Shown here piece by piece: positions 27,816 through 35,589 of a DNA stretch of 36,797 bases (position 1 is the stretch's first letter; each line of letters begins with the position of its first letter). The DNA lies in contig CAIOKP010000017.1 of the NCBI GenBank assembly GCA_903858875.1, forward strand, positions 1 to 36,797. The letters are read 5' to 3'. A model generated the notes under the pieces. It made no database searches. It was not told the origin of the DNA and saw only the letters and a program-made list of their open reading frames with translations. The stretch is from an uncultured Sphingomonadales bacterium. GTDB lineage: Bacteria; Pseudomonadota; Alphaproteobacteria; Sphingomonadales; Sphingomonadaceae. A program made the translations under genes and the position numbers.

Positions 27816-27905
27816 AACCTAGTGAGGCATTATGATGATCGCGAGATCGTGCATACCTATACAACGCCGGTTGCAATCAGCGCGCAGTTCGGTTGGAAGG
27901 GCTAA

Positions 27906-28952
27906 ATGACTGACAGCGTAAATGACGATGAAGCGCGTGGCCACGCCACGATGAGCGATGTGGCCGATGCCGCAGGCGTCTCGCTCAAAAGCGTGTCGCG
28001 CGTCATCAACAACGAACCGCATGTGTCGGCCAAGCTGCGCACCAAGGTTGAGGCCGCGATCGCCACGTTGAACTATGTGCCCGATCCGGCGGCGCGATCG
28101 CTGGCTGGTGCGCGCAGCTTCACGATTGGTTTGTTGTTCGACAATCCCAGCCCGAATTACACGATGAAGGTGCTGGCCGGGGCCTATCGCGCCTGTGTGG
28201 AGCGCAAGTATCACCTGCGCATCGATTCGATCGATACACGGGTTGATACCGCCACACTGCACGCGGCGTTGGACGCGATTTTTCGCGATACGCGGTCGGA
28301 CGGCTTTGTGCTGACCCCACCGCTCAGCGATGATCCGCGTGTATTGGAAGCGCTCGAACGGCGGGGGGTGCGCTATAGCCGCCTTGCGCCTTTGCTCGAT
28401 CCACAGCGGTCGATGGCGGTGATAATCGACGATGCCGCCGCCGCTGCGCGCGTGGCGGACCTGTTGTATGACCACGGGCATCGCCGCTTCGGCCTGGTCA
28501 ATGGGCCAGACAGCCACGGTGCGGCCTTGACCCGGCGGCAGGGTTTTCTCGACCGGTTGCGCCAACGGGACCCCGCTGTTGTGACGGCCGAAACCTCGGG
28601 CGGCTTTCTGTTCGAAGGGGGCATCGTTGCTGGGCGCGAATTGCTGGATCGCCCCGACCGTCCGACCGCGATTTTCGCCACCAATGACGATTCCGCGGCT
28701 GGCGTGATGGTCGCTTGTACCCAACTTGGGCTGACGGTGCCGCGCGATGTGTCGGTGTGTGGTTTCGATGACAGCTGGATCGCAAAGACCGTTTGGCCCT
28801 ATCTGACCACGGTATTCCAGCCGATTGAGGCGATGGCCTATGCGGCGGCGCAAATGCTGCTCGACCGTGAACCGACGACCGGTGTGGACCGGGTCCGGTG
28901 CCTCGACTTTGAACTGATTCTGCGCGATTCTGTCGAACAGGCGCCGGTTTAA
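27906..28952 (+). CDS. LacI/GalR-family transcriptional regulator
   Basis: A 348-residue regulator. The N-terminal helix-turn-helix MSDVADAAGVSLKSVSRVIN (residues 16-35) and hinge helix (about 56-68, PDPAARSLA) are typical. The periplasmic-binding-like sensor follows, with FTIGLLFDNPSPNY, HGHRRFGLVNGP, AIFATNDDSAAGVM and VCGFDDSWIA. It is divergent from the receptor-hydrolase run, so by family and position it most likely represses that run in the absence of a sugar inducer. The inducer is unknown. The start MTDSVNDDEARGHA gives an N-terminal extension of about 15 residues. Confidence 0.93.
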   Translation: MTDSVNDDEARGHATMSDVADAAGVSLKSVSRVINNEPHVSAKLRTKVEAAIATLNYVPDPAARSLAGARSFTIGLLFDNPSPNYTMKVLAGAYRACVERKYHLRIDSIDTRVDTATLHAALDAIFRDTRSDGFVLTPPLSDDPRVLEALERRGVRYSRLAPLLDPQRSMAVIIDDAAAAARVADLLYDHGHRRFGLVNGPDSHGAALTRRQGFLDRLRQRDPAVVTAETSGGFLFEGGIVAGRELLDRPDRPTAIFATNDDSAAGVMVACTQLGLTVPRDVSVCGFDDSWIAKTVWPYLTTVFQPIEAMAYAAAQMLLDREPTTGVDRVRCLDFELILRDSVEQAPV

Positions 28953-28960
28953 TCTAAAAA

Positions 28961-28987
28961 CCTATCGCGCCAAGCCTATCGCGCCAA
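28961..28987 (+). repeat. Short tandem repeat after the lacI-type gene
   Basis: CCTATCGCGCCAA occurs at 28961-28973 and again at 28975-28987, a 14-base period with a partial third copy (CCAATCGCG, 28989-28997). Too short to be a CRISPR; it may reflect slippage. Confidence 0.6.
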
Positions 28988-28993
28988 ACCAAT

Positions 28994-29024
28994 CGCGGGG
29001 GCAGTCGGATCGACCGCCCCCGCG
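28994..29024. terminator. G/C-rich hairpin between lacI-type gene and HU gene
   Basis: 28994-29002 pairs with 29016-29024 (nine pairs), and after one mismatch an inner GTCG/CGAC stem (29004-29007 with 29011-29014) closes on a three-base loop. On the HU (minus) strand the stem is followed by ATTGGTTTGG, a poor T tract. Position between convergent genes fits a bidirectional terminator. Confidence 0.6.
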
Positions 29025-29030
29025 GGGTGA

Positions 29031-29306
29031 TTAGCCGTTCAGCTTGTCCTTGACTGCCTTGGCAGCGGAGAACGTGAACTTCTTCGACGCAGCGATCTGG
29101 ATCGTGTCGCCGGTGGCCGGGTTGCGGCCTTCACGGGCGGCGCTTTCCTTGACCTTGAACTTGCCAAAGCCGTTGAGCGAGATTTCTTCGCCAGCCGCTG
29201 CGGCATCGACGATGGCGGCCAGGGCCGCATCCACATACTTGCGGGCATCAGCCTTGCTGATCCCCTGCGCGGCTGCCAGCTTTTCGGCGAGGTCGCTGTT
29301 GTTCAT
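29031..29306 (-). CDS. hup: DNA-binding protein HU
   Basis: A 91-residue HU-family nucleoid protein. The N-terminal dimerisation helices (MNNSDLAEKLAAAQGISKADA) lead to ISLNGFGKFKVKESAAREGRNPATG, the beta arm with the conserved RNPATG tip whose proline kinks DNA, and a C-terminal SAAKAVKDKLNG helix. AAGGG precedes the ATG. It could be the only HU or one of several. The sequence fits HU better than IHF-alpha or -beta because the arm has the HU pattern GRNPATGDTIQI. Confidence 0.94.
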   Translation of the reverse strand: MNNSDLAEKLAAAQGISKADARKYVDAALAAIVDAAAAGEEISLNGFGKFKVKESAAREGRNPATGDTIQIAASKKFTFSAAKAVKDKLNG

Positions 29307-29402
29307 CTGTAAAGCCCTTCAAATGGAGTTGAAGCCCCTGCCTAAGCAATATGGGGCGCTTGGTCTATGAATCAGCCCGGTTTCTGGCCGTTCTGGAAAC
29401 GT

Positions 29403-29458
29403 GCATCCACAGTCTTCTTGTGGAAAACCTCAAATTTTCACGATCGTGGCGAAAATTT
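29403..29458. promoter_or_regulatory. Paired dyads upstream of the HU gene
   Basis: TCCACA (29406-29411) and TGTGGA (29419-29424) form an inverted repeat containing DnaA-box-like 9-mers: GCATCCACA on the plus strand (7 of 9) and TTTTCCACA on the minus strand (8 of 9). Next to it AAATTTTC (29432-29439) pairs with GAAAATTT (29451-29458) around an A/T-richer core with CACGATCGTG. These are about 100-150 bp upstream of the HU start and may belong to its promoter. Confidence 0.4.
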
Positions 29459-29527
29459 AATCAGGGTCGCTGGGTAAAAACCCTTTGCCTGCGGTCTTGC
29501 GACGACGAATCACGCGGCGCGCGACGG

Positions 29528-29559
29528 GGCATTTCGTCCTGCGCGAGGGCTGAAATGCC
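29528..29559. repeat. Inverted repeat at the end of the TRIC-family gene
   Basis: GGCATTTC (29528-29535) pairs with GAAATGCC (29552-29559), reaching the stop codon of the membrane-protein gene. The 16-base loop and lack of a T run make it a doubtful terminator. Confidence 0.4.
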
Positions 29560-30197
29560 TAACGCTGGTATTGTGGCAGCGACAGATTGCACTGGATCGC
29601 CGCCCCGCGCAGACCGAGACCGATCAGAAAGGCGATGCTCATCGCCATCCCGCGATCCACCCCCGCGCCGACCAGCGTGACATAGGCCCCAGCCGCACAT
29701 GCCGCCGCCGTTACATATAATTCGGGACGCAGCACGATCGATGGCATCCCCGCCAACATATCGCGAAAGATACCGCCCATGCTGGCGGTAACCACGCCCA
29801 TGATCGCGGCGGGCAGCGGCGGAATGCCCCATTCCAGAGCCTTGGCCGCGCCAAACACGCTGTACGCCGCCAACCCGACACCATCGAGCCATTCGATCGC
29901 ATGGGCCGGCCAGATCCGGCGCGGCGTAAACCATGCCGCCAGAGCCGAGGCGAGGCACACCGTGATTGGCGCTGACCGGTGCATCCAGAACACTGGCGCC
30001 CCGATCAACACATCGCGCATCGTGCCGCCGCCGACCCCGGTGACAGCGGCAAAGAACATAAAGGTGATCAACGTTTTGCGCATGCTGGCGGCGGCCAGTG
30101 CGCCGGACAGGGCAAATACCGCGGTCGCTGCCATATCCAGCCATGGCATGATCCAACTGGAGGCCTCAACCACCCCTTGAATTGGCAAACTATGCAT
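29559..30197 (-). CDS. TRIC/UPF0126-family membrane protein
   Basis: A 212-residue membrane protein of the UPF0126 family, which is related to trimeric intracellular cation channels. Two inverted repeats of three segments are seen: ATAVFALSGALAAASMRKT, VTGVGGGTMRDVLIG and the repeat AAYSVFGAAKALEWG, VTASMGGIFRDMLAG, with the glycine-rich GGGTMRD/GGIFRD kinks. Seven hydrophobic helices are plausible. The natural substrate is unknown; potassium channel activity is known for some relatives. ATG 30197 is my choice; a GTG or ATG 17 residues earlier (30248) and ATG 30149 are in frame. Confidence 0.85.
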   Translation of the reverse strand: MHSLPIQGVVEASSWIMPWLDMAATAVFALSGALAAASMRKTLITFMFFAAVTGVGGGTMRDVLIGAPVFWMHRSAPITVCLASALAAWFTPRRIWPAHAIEWLDGVGLAAYSVFGAAKALEWGIPPLPAAIMGVVTASMGGIFRDMLAGMPSIVLRPELYVTAAACAAGAYVTLVGAGVDRGMAMSIAFLIGLGLRGAAIQCNLSLPQYQR

Positions 30198-30344
30198 GTT
30201 TCGACGCGCTCCAGTCGGGTGACACGATGGGATAAAACCGCCCACCAACCATCGCCCGATACAACCGCAACCTGTCCAGCGAAACAGGGGGTGTCGCCAT
30301 ATCCGGTATAACGCGCCCAGTTGCTACACGGCCCGCAAAGGCGC

Positions 30345-30653
30345 ATGACAGCGCTCATGGTGAGCAAATCCCCCTTTGATGACCCTGTGACCGCTGCGGC
30401 GGTGTGGACCCGTTTTCGGCGGTTGATGCGGTGGATGTTTTTGGTGACGGTCACCACGGTGATCGGCGCGATGATTGTGCTGTATCGTCAGGAAGGGATG
30501 GTCTCGATCCATTTCTATATTGCGACCGCTATCGGCATGTCATTTGCCATGCTGTTGATGTCGGCGCTGATGGGTCTGGTGTTCTTGTCGAGTGGGACCG
30601 GCCACGACGAATCGGTGATCAACCCCGTCGAGGACGATACCAAACCGCTCTAA
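30345..30653 (+). CDS. Small membrane protein, conserved hypothetical
   Basis: About 102 residues with two hydrophobic segments: [21 protein letters not shown] (about 27-47) and [20 protein letters not shown] (about 57-76) ending [16 protein letters not shown] remember similar proteins in sphingomonads but no named function. The start could be ATG 30345 or ATG 30357 ([10 protein letters not shown]), and AAAGG at 30338-30341 is too close to the first. It is divergent from the TRIC-family gene and converges on the ferredoxin gene, overlapping its end by 4 bases. Confidence 0.7.
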   Translation: MTALMVSKSPFDDPVTAAAVWTRFRRLMRWMFLVTVTTVIGAMIVLYRQEGMVSIHFYIATAIGMSFAMLLMSALMGLVFLSSGTGHDESVINPVEDDTKPL

Positions 30654-31015
30654 CCGCGCGATTTGAGGCGGAAATCCTCGACTGGCACACCGCCGATAAG
30701 ATGTTCCTGAAGGATGCGTTCCAGCACGGGTTCGGTGCAGGAATGGTACCACACGCCATCGGGCCAGACGACCGCGATGGGGCCGGCAAAACACACCTTC
30801 AGACAATCGGCCTTGCTGCGATGGATGCCGACCTCGGCCAAGCCCAATTGTTTGCAGCGTTTTTTCAGGTAATTCCACGCTGCGCTGCCCGCCTCGCGCG
30901 AACAGCATTCGCCCTTTTGCGGTTCGGCGCAGAGCAGGATGTGGCGCTGAATGCCGCCGGGGGCCGCCTTGGCCAGTGCCTCTTCGGCGCGGGCGATCTC
31001 GTTGGCGTCGGTCAT
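30650..31015 (-). CDS. Thioredoxin-like [2Fe-2S] ferredoxin
   Basis: A 121-residue (2Fe-2S) ferredoxin of the thioredoxin-fold type. Cluster ligands are likely among the cysteines in [18 protein letters not shown] and the CLKVCFAGP motif, the latter being the family signature. The C-terminal [22 protein letters not shown] is typical. The ATG at 31015 overlaps the thioesterase stop (ATGA); a GTG at 31021 is an alternative. It is the last gene of the run that starts with the PIMT-like gene. The redox partner is unknown. Confidence 0.85.
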   Translation of the reverse strand: MTDANEIARAEEALAKAAPGGIQRHILLCAEPQKGECCSREAGSAAWNYLKKRCKQLGLAEVGIHRSKADCLKVCFAGPIAVVWPDGVWYHSCTEPVLERILQEHLIGGVPVEDFRLKSRG

Positions 31016-31443
31016 CGGCACATCAACGGCGCCAGGCCCGTCAGCAACGCATCGGGCAACGCCGCCGCCCGGCCATCAACCACGTAAACCGCGACCGATT
31101 CCGCCAAACCCGCCGGTCGCCCGTTCTGCATCAACAGATGCCGCAAACGCAGGCTGTGCTTGCCGGGCGCGACAACGCCCGTGTGCACCGTGATTGGCGC
31201 GGGGTAGTGGCATTGCGCGAGGTAATCGATGGTCAGGCTGGCCAGCATCACTTGCCCGCCCGGCGCCATCGCGTCGGCAAAGCCGCTGGCGACGTGAAAT
31301 CGCACGCGGGCATCCTCGACAATCGCGGCCTGCGCCACATTGTTGATATGGCCGTTGGGGTCGAGATCGGCATAGCGCGTCGGAATCTCGCAAGCATGGG
31401 GATACAGCGCGGGGTCTAACAGGCGGGGATCAGGTTTGGCCAT
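31012..31443 (-). CDS. Hotdog-fold acyl-CoA thioesterase (4HBT/YbgC-like)
   Basis: A 143-residue hotdog thioesterase. The [24 protein letters not shown] motif (about 23-46), with the catalytic-type Asp in YADLD and NGHINN, is characteristic of the 4-hydroxybenzoyl-CoA thioesterase superfamily. [17 protein letters not shown] and the final [10 protein letters not shown] are family strands. AGAGGG precedes the ATG. The substrate is not predictable. It is 13 bp after the S9 peptidase gene and overlaps the ferredoxin gene. Confidence 0.85.
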   Translation of the reverse strand: MAKPDPRLLDPALYPHACEIPTRYADLDPNGHINNVAQAAIVEDARVRFHVASGFADAMAPGGQVMLASLTIDYLAQCHYPAPITVHTGVVAPGKHSLRLRHLLMQNGRPAGLAESVAVYVVDGRAAALPDALLTGLAPLMCR

Positions 31444-31456
31444 CGTTGCCGCCCTC

Positions 31457-33568
31457 TCAACGCTTCAACCAGCGGTCGAGCCAACCCAGTACGGTGGCGT
31501 GCCATTGCAGCGAATTCTTCGGTTTCAGCACCCAGTGGTTTTCATCGGGGAACACCAGCAGATCCGCCGCCACACCGCGCGATTGCAACGCCGTAAACGC
31601 AGCGATCCCCTGCGTATAGGGGATGCGGAAATCCTTCTCGCTGGTGATCACCAGCATCGGCGTTTGCCATTTTGCGACATGGTTGACCGGGTTCCATTGT
31701 TCGAACGCGGCCGGTGCATCGTGATAGGTGTGGCCGCCATGTTCCCATTCATCGAACCACAATTCATCGGTTTCATAGGCCATGGCGCGGGCGTCAAACA
31801 CGCCGTCATGTTGGACCAGGCATTTGAACCGGTCGGCCCATTTCCCCTCGATCCAGTTCATCATATAGCCACCATAGGACGCGCCCAGCGCACAAGCCCG
31901 GTCGCCATCCATCTGCGGATCGCGGGCCAAGGCGGCGGCAAGGCCCTTTTGCAGATCTTCCAGCGGCGACCCGCCCCAATTCTGGTTGATCGCATCGGTG
32001 AAGGCCTGCCCATATCCGGTGCTGCCATGGAAATCGACCGAGACCACCGCATAGCCTTGCGCGGCGAACAGGCGCGGGTTCCAGCGGAACGACCAGCCGT
32101 CCCCGAACGACCCCTGCGGCCCGCCATGCACGAACAACAACACTGGTAATTTGCCCGATGCATTGGCGGGTTTGTAGGTCATGCCCCAAACCGTATCGCC
32201 CTGCGCGCCGGTAAAGCTGAACCGGCCCACGGTGACCGGCGCCAGCGCGGCGAGTTGTGCATCATTGGCGTGGCTGATCTGGCGCGGTGGCTTTGCGGCG
32301 TCGGCGAGATAGACCTCTGCCGGGCCGGAGGCGCTGTCGCGGGTGAACAATAGGCCGCCCTTGGCCAGCGGCAAGATCGCGCCAATATGGCCTTCCCGCG
32401 CTGTGGTGCCGAGTTTCAGCCGTTCGACCTTTCCGGTACGCACATCAATGCGAAATGCCGGGTGATCCAGCACTTCATCCGCCGTGGCGATCAGCGCGCG
32501 CGAATCCGCCGTCCATGCCAGCGACGCAACCGACCGGTCCCACCCGGCGGTCAGCGCGCGATCCGCCCCGGTTTTCAGGTTGCGCAGATGCACCACCAGC
32601 CGGTCCGATTCATACCCTGGCCGCGCCATCGCCGCATAGGCCAGCCATTGCCCATCGGGCGAAGCGGCTGGTGCGCGGTCGGTCGCGCGGTTGGCGGCGG
32701 TCAAATTCACCGGCGCCGTGCCATCGAGCCGCGATTGCCAGATGTCGAGATTGGTCGAGGTCGGTTCGGCCCGGTCGGAGGCGCGGGCGACGAAGAAGAC
32801 GCTCTGCGAATCGGGGGCCCAAGCGATGTCTTCGGCGCCGCCATCGGGTTTGGTCGGGGTGTCGGCGGTCAGCGCGCCGGTTGGGCCGTCCAGCGCCGCG
32901 CCCTCGCCGGTGATCGCGCCATCAGTGCCCAGCGCAAAGGCAAAGCTGCGGGTGTAAACGCCAGGCGTTGCCCAGCTATCCCAATGCCGCACAAAGCCGA
33001 CGCCGTCACGATACAGCCGCCCGCTGCCCGGCCCGGTCAAGGCGGTGTCGCCCGTGCCATCGCAGCCGAGCGTCGGGCAATCACGCGCCACGTCGCCCCA
33101 GACGACGAGGCGTTTGCCGTTGGGCGACAGGGTGAAACCGGCAACATCGGCCTTGAAATGGCTGGCCTGCACCGGCGCGGCATCGGCCCGTGTCAGGTCG
33201 AGGGACCAGAGCTGATCGCTGCCCGACTTGTTCGAGAGAAAATAGAGCCGATGGCCATCGGGGCTAAAGGCGGGGGCGGTTTGGTTGGCGCCGGGCAAGT
33301 CGGCGATGTGGCTTGGCGCGCCGCCCTTGGCCGCAACGCGCCACAGTCCGGTGGTGCGCTTATAGCTGGCCGGGTCGGTGTCGGTCTGTTGCCAGACGAT
33401 CACCTGGCCATCGGGCGAGGCCGCAGGCGCCCCGACGCGAGCCAGCGTCACCAGATCCTGCGGCATGAAACCGGCTTGAGATGCCTCGGCCTGTGAAGGC
33501 TGGGCGATCAGGGCCGCGGTGGAGCAGGCCAGCGACAGCGCGAAACGCGCGACAAAACGAGTGTGCAT
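31457..33568 (-). CDS. Exported S9-family prolyl oligopeptidase-like peptidase
   Basis: A 703-residue serine peptidase related to acylaminoacyl/dipeptidyl peptidases. A signal peptide is present (about 1-28, FALSLACSTAALIAQPSQAEA). A beta-propeller of WD/PD40-like repeats (ASPDGQVIVWQQTDTD, FSPDGHRLYFLSNKSG, LSPNGKRLVVWGD, ASPDGQWLAYAAM) covers about 45-420. The alpha/beta-hydrolase domain has FVHGGPQG, the nucleophile S564 in GASYGG, D646 in SEKDFRIPY and H678 in DENHWVLKP. It degrades peptides in the periplasm. ATG 33568 gives the signal peptide; the frame extends to 33604. It sits between the popZ-like and thioesterase genes. Confidence 0.92.
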   Translation of the reverse strand: MHTRFVARFALSLACSTAALIAQPSQAEASQAGFMPQDLVTLARVGAPAASPDGQVIVWQQTDTDPASYKRTTGLWRVAAKGGAPSHIADLPGANQTAPAFSPDGHRLYFLSNKSGSDQLWSLDLTRADAAPVQASHFKADVAGFTLSPNGKRLVVWGDVARDCPTLGCDGTGDTALTGPGSGRLYRDGVGFVRHWDSWATPGVYTRSFAFALGTDGAITGEGAALDGPTGALTADTPTKPDGGAEDIAWAPDSQSVFFVARASDRAEPTSTNLDIWQSRLDGTAPVNLTAANRATDRAPAASPDGQWLAYAAMARPGYESDRLVVHLRNLKTGADRALTAGWDRSVASLAWTADSRALIATADEVLDHPAFRIDVRTGKVERLKLGTTAREGHIGAILPLAKGGLLFTRDSASGPAEVYLADAAKPPRQISHANDAQLAALAPVTVGRFSFTGAQGDTVWGMTYKPANASGKLPVLLFVHGGPQGSFGDGWSFRWNPRLFAAQGYAVVSVDFHGSTGYGQAFTDAINQNWGGSPLEDLQKGLAAALARDPQMDGDRACALGASYGGYMMNWIEGKWADRFKCLVQHDGVFDARAMAYETDELWFDEWEHGGHTYHDAPAAFEQWNPVNHVAKWQTPMLVITSEKDFRIPYTQGIAAFTALQSRGVAADLLVFPDENHWVLKPKNSLQWHATVLGWLDRWLKR

Positions 33569-33607
33569 GACAGCGAAGCTAGCGCCTTGTGCGCCGCCCC
33601 GCAATGA

Positions 33608-34069
33608 TCAGCTTTTTTTCCCAACAATCCGGGCGATTTCGGCCGCGATCAGGCGTTCGACCATCGGCGGCAAATGCTTGTCCAGCCATTCGGCCAAGGC
33701 CGGCTTCAGCAATTCGCGCGTCAATTCCTCCAGCGAGGTTTCGCCAGCGCGAACGATCTGCGGCGAAGCACTGGGCTGCGCCATCATCGCCAAGGCGGCC
33801 AATGACGAACGCATCGAGGCGCGCGCGCCTTCGTTCAGCAGCGCCGGTTCGACGGCGTTCTCGGCCTCGTCCTCTGGCTGAAAATCGAGAAATTGCGCTG
33901 ACATGGCAAGGTCGAGCACGTCGTCATCCTGCGCAGCGGGCGGCGATTCGGGCTGCGGAGTCGCGCGGACCGGGTGCGGTTCTGCATGCGCGGCACGATT
34001 GTCGCGTGCGATAACTTTTTTAATCGAATCAAGGATTTCCTCGACCGATGGTTCGCCTGGCTGGCGCAT
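33608..34069 (-). CDS. popZ: DUF2497 family protein, PopZ-like polar organiser
   Basis: A 153-residue protein with the two conserved ends of the DUF2497/PopZ family. The N-terminal helix is EPSVEEILDSIKKVIARDN (6-24); a Pro/Glu/Asp-rich linker follows; the C-terminal helices ELTRELLKPALAEWLDKHLPPMVERLIAAEIARIVG (about 114-149) are the oligomerisation region. In Caulobacter PopZ forms the polar matrix that captures ParB-parS complexes. Here the linker is shorter than in Caulobacter. AAGGG precedes the ATG. It lies between tolC and the S9 peptidase gene. Confidence 0.82.
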   Translation of the reverse strand: MRQPGEPSVEEILDSIKKVIARDNRAAHAEPHPVRATPQPESPPAAQDDDVLDLAMSAQFLDFQPEDEAENAVEPALLNEGARASMRSSLAALAMMAQPSASPQIVRAGETSLEELTRELLKPALAEWLDKHLPPMVERLIAAEIARIVGKKS

Positions 34070-34120
34070 CGCCCTTGCCCCTGTTTCTAAAATATTCCGA
34101 AAGCCGATATGCCCCCGGCC

Positions 34121-35584
34121 CTATTGGCCCGGAATTGAGCCGTTCTGGGCCGGTGTGTCAACGGTGCGGGTGGGAACGCCTGCGCCCTGCACCTTGTCGC
34201 TGCCCCAATCTGTCCATTCTCCACGCGCGCTGCGGGCATGCACCGTGGGGTCGTACAGCGCGCCGCCATCCAACCCGAGGTCGCGCGCCTCAGCCCGGCC
34301 CATGGCGGATAGCAGCGAGAAGCCTGCGACATAGGCGTTGCGTTGCGCGGTGACCAATTGGACCTGCGCGTTCACCAATTCCTGTTCGGCGTTCAGGATG
34401 TCGAGGATCGTGCGGTTGCCCACGCTGTTTTCGGCGCGGACCCCTTGCAGGCTCAACTGTGCTGCATCGACGGCCGTTTGGGTCGAGGCGATGATTTCGT
34501 TGGCGGCGCGATAGTTCGAAAATGCGGCGCGAACATTGGCGATGACCGCGCGTTCGGTGGCGATTTCCTGATCCATTGCCTGACCTTCGCGGGCCTCGGC
34601 CTGCTTGATCAAGGCACTTGGGCGCCCGCCCTGATACAAGGGAATGGTCGCGCGGATGCCGACATCGGCGGATTTGTCAGATTGCGGCAACAGGCTGGTT
34701 GGCACGCCGGCCACGCTCAACGAATGCAGGTAATCGGTGTAGCCGCCATCGGCGAACAAGGTCACCTTGGGCAAGCGCGAGGCCTTGGCCCCTTCTGCAT
34801 CATAGCCGGCGGCCTTGCTGCGTCCACGCGCACCGGCCAGGTCGGGGTTGCCATCTAGCGCGATCGCCACCGCATCCTCTGGCGCCTTGGGCAGCGGGGG
34901 CAGCGGCGGTGGCGGCTGAAGGTCGCCCGGCACCTTGCCGATGATCTGGATATAGGTTTCGCGCGCCTGCACCACGCTCGCCTCGGCGCCGCGCAGATTG
35001 CCGACCGCCAGCGCGAGCCGCGACTGCGATTGCGCGACATCGGTGCGGGTGACATCGCCGATCTGGAACCGGTCGCTCGTCGCCTTGAGGTTGGCCTCCA
35101 GCGTCTGAACCTGCGCCTTGTTCAGCTTGACGATCACCTGGGTGCGGATGACATCGAGATAGGCGGCGACCGTCTGGGTGAAAATCCCGCTCTCGGTCCC
35201 GCGTAGATCGGCGCGGCCGGCAATGACGCGGGTATCAGCGGCGCGAATCGCGTTTTTCACCGCGCCACCATTGTACAGCGGTACGGTCATCGTGCCGGTG
35301 AGAGAGGCCATGCGCGGCATATCGGCGGTCGACAGCTCGCTTTGGCGAACGAATTCGGTCTCCGACGCCACACCATTCAACGATGGCAATCCATCGGCCC
35401 GCGCCAAAGTCACCGCCGCATCGGTCGCGCGCAATTGTTCGCGCGCCGCCAACAGGGTCGGATTTCCGGCATAGGCCAAAGCCAACGCATCGCGCAGGTC
35501 ATCCGCGCGGGCGGTGGTTGTGGCCATCATGCTGGCGACACCCATCGTGCCGGCCAGCAGCCGAAAACGCCAACCCTTGAGCAT
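34121..35584 (-). CDS. tolC: TolC-family outer membrane efflux/secretion channel
   Basis: A 487-residue outer membrane channel of the TolC type. A signal peptide ends near TTTARADD (about 25-29). Two internally repeated halves of helical hairpins are seen: LRDALALAYAGNPTLLAAREQLRAT at about 31 and AVAIALDGNPDLAGARGRSKAAG at about 245, each ending in LYNGG/LYQGG-type motifs (TMTVPLYNGGAVKNAI; ATIPLYQGGRPSALI). It serves type I secretion or RND-type efflux. I start at ATG 35584; a GTG at 35587 adds one residue. It is 5 bases after the PIMT-like gene, with its own AAGGTG. Confidence 0.9.
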   Translation of the reverse strand: MLKGWRFRLLAGTMGVASMMATTTARADDLRDALALAYAGNPTLLAAREQLRATDAAVTLARADGLPSLNGVASETEFVRQSELSTADMPRMASLTGTMTVPLYNGGAVKNAIRAADTRVIAGRADLRGTESGIFTQTVAAYLDVIRTQVIVKLNKAQVQTLEANLKATSDRFQIGDVTRTDVAQSQSRLALAVGNLRGAEASVVQARETYIQIIGKVPGDLQPPPPLPPLPKAPEDAVAIALDGNPDLAGARGRSKAAGYDAEGAKASRLPKVTLFADGGYTDYLHSLSVAGVPTSLLPQSDKSADVGIRATIPLYQGGRPSALIKQAEAREGQAMDQEIATERAVIANVRAAFSNYRAANEIIASTQTAVDAAQLSLQGVRAENSVGNRTILDILNAEQELVNAQVQLVTAQRNAYVAGFSLLSAMGRAEARDLGLDGGALYDPTVHARSARGEWTDWGSDKVQGAGVPTRTVDTPAQNGSIPGQ

Positions 35585-35589
35585 CACCT

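Larger units (their letters stand above)
27437..27905. promoter_or_regulatory. Divergent regulatory region between TonB receptor and lacI-type gene
   Basis: This 469-bp gap holds the three operator-like sites listed separately, two near the receptor and one near the regulator gene. On the minus strand a TATACA (-10-like) lies at about 27489-27494, close to the receptor operators. On the plus strand TTGACA at 27793-27798 is a good -35 candidate for the regulator, with an operator immediately downstream. Between 27540 and 27790 I see no gene, repeat or RNA structure I can support; it is more A/T-rich than its surroundings. Confidence 0.6.

Noticed and set aside
27819-28853. Open frame of about 344 codons on the minus strand
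   Set aside because: Antisense to the LacI-family gene, which has a clear helix-turn-helix and sensor domain.
28961-28997. Possible CRISPR-like repeat
   Set aside because: Two adjacent 13-mers with a one-base spacer and no cas genes; a short tandem duplication.
32387-33496. Open frame of about 369 codons on the plus strand
   Set aside because: Antisense to the S9 peptidase, which has complete catalytic motifs; the plus-strand product has none.
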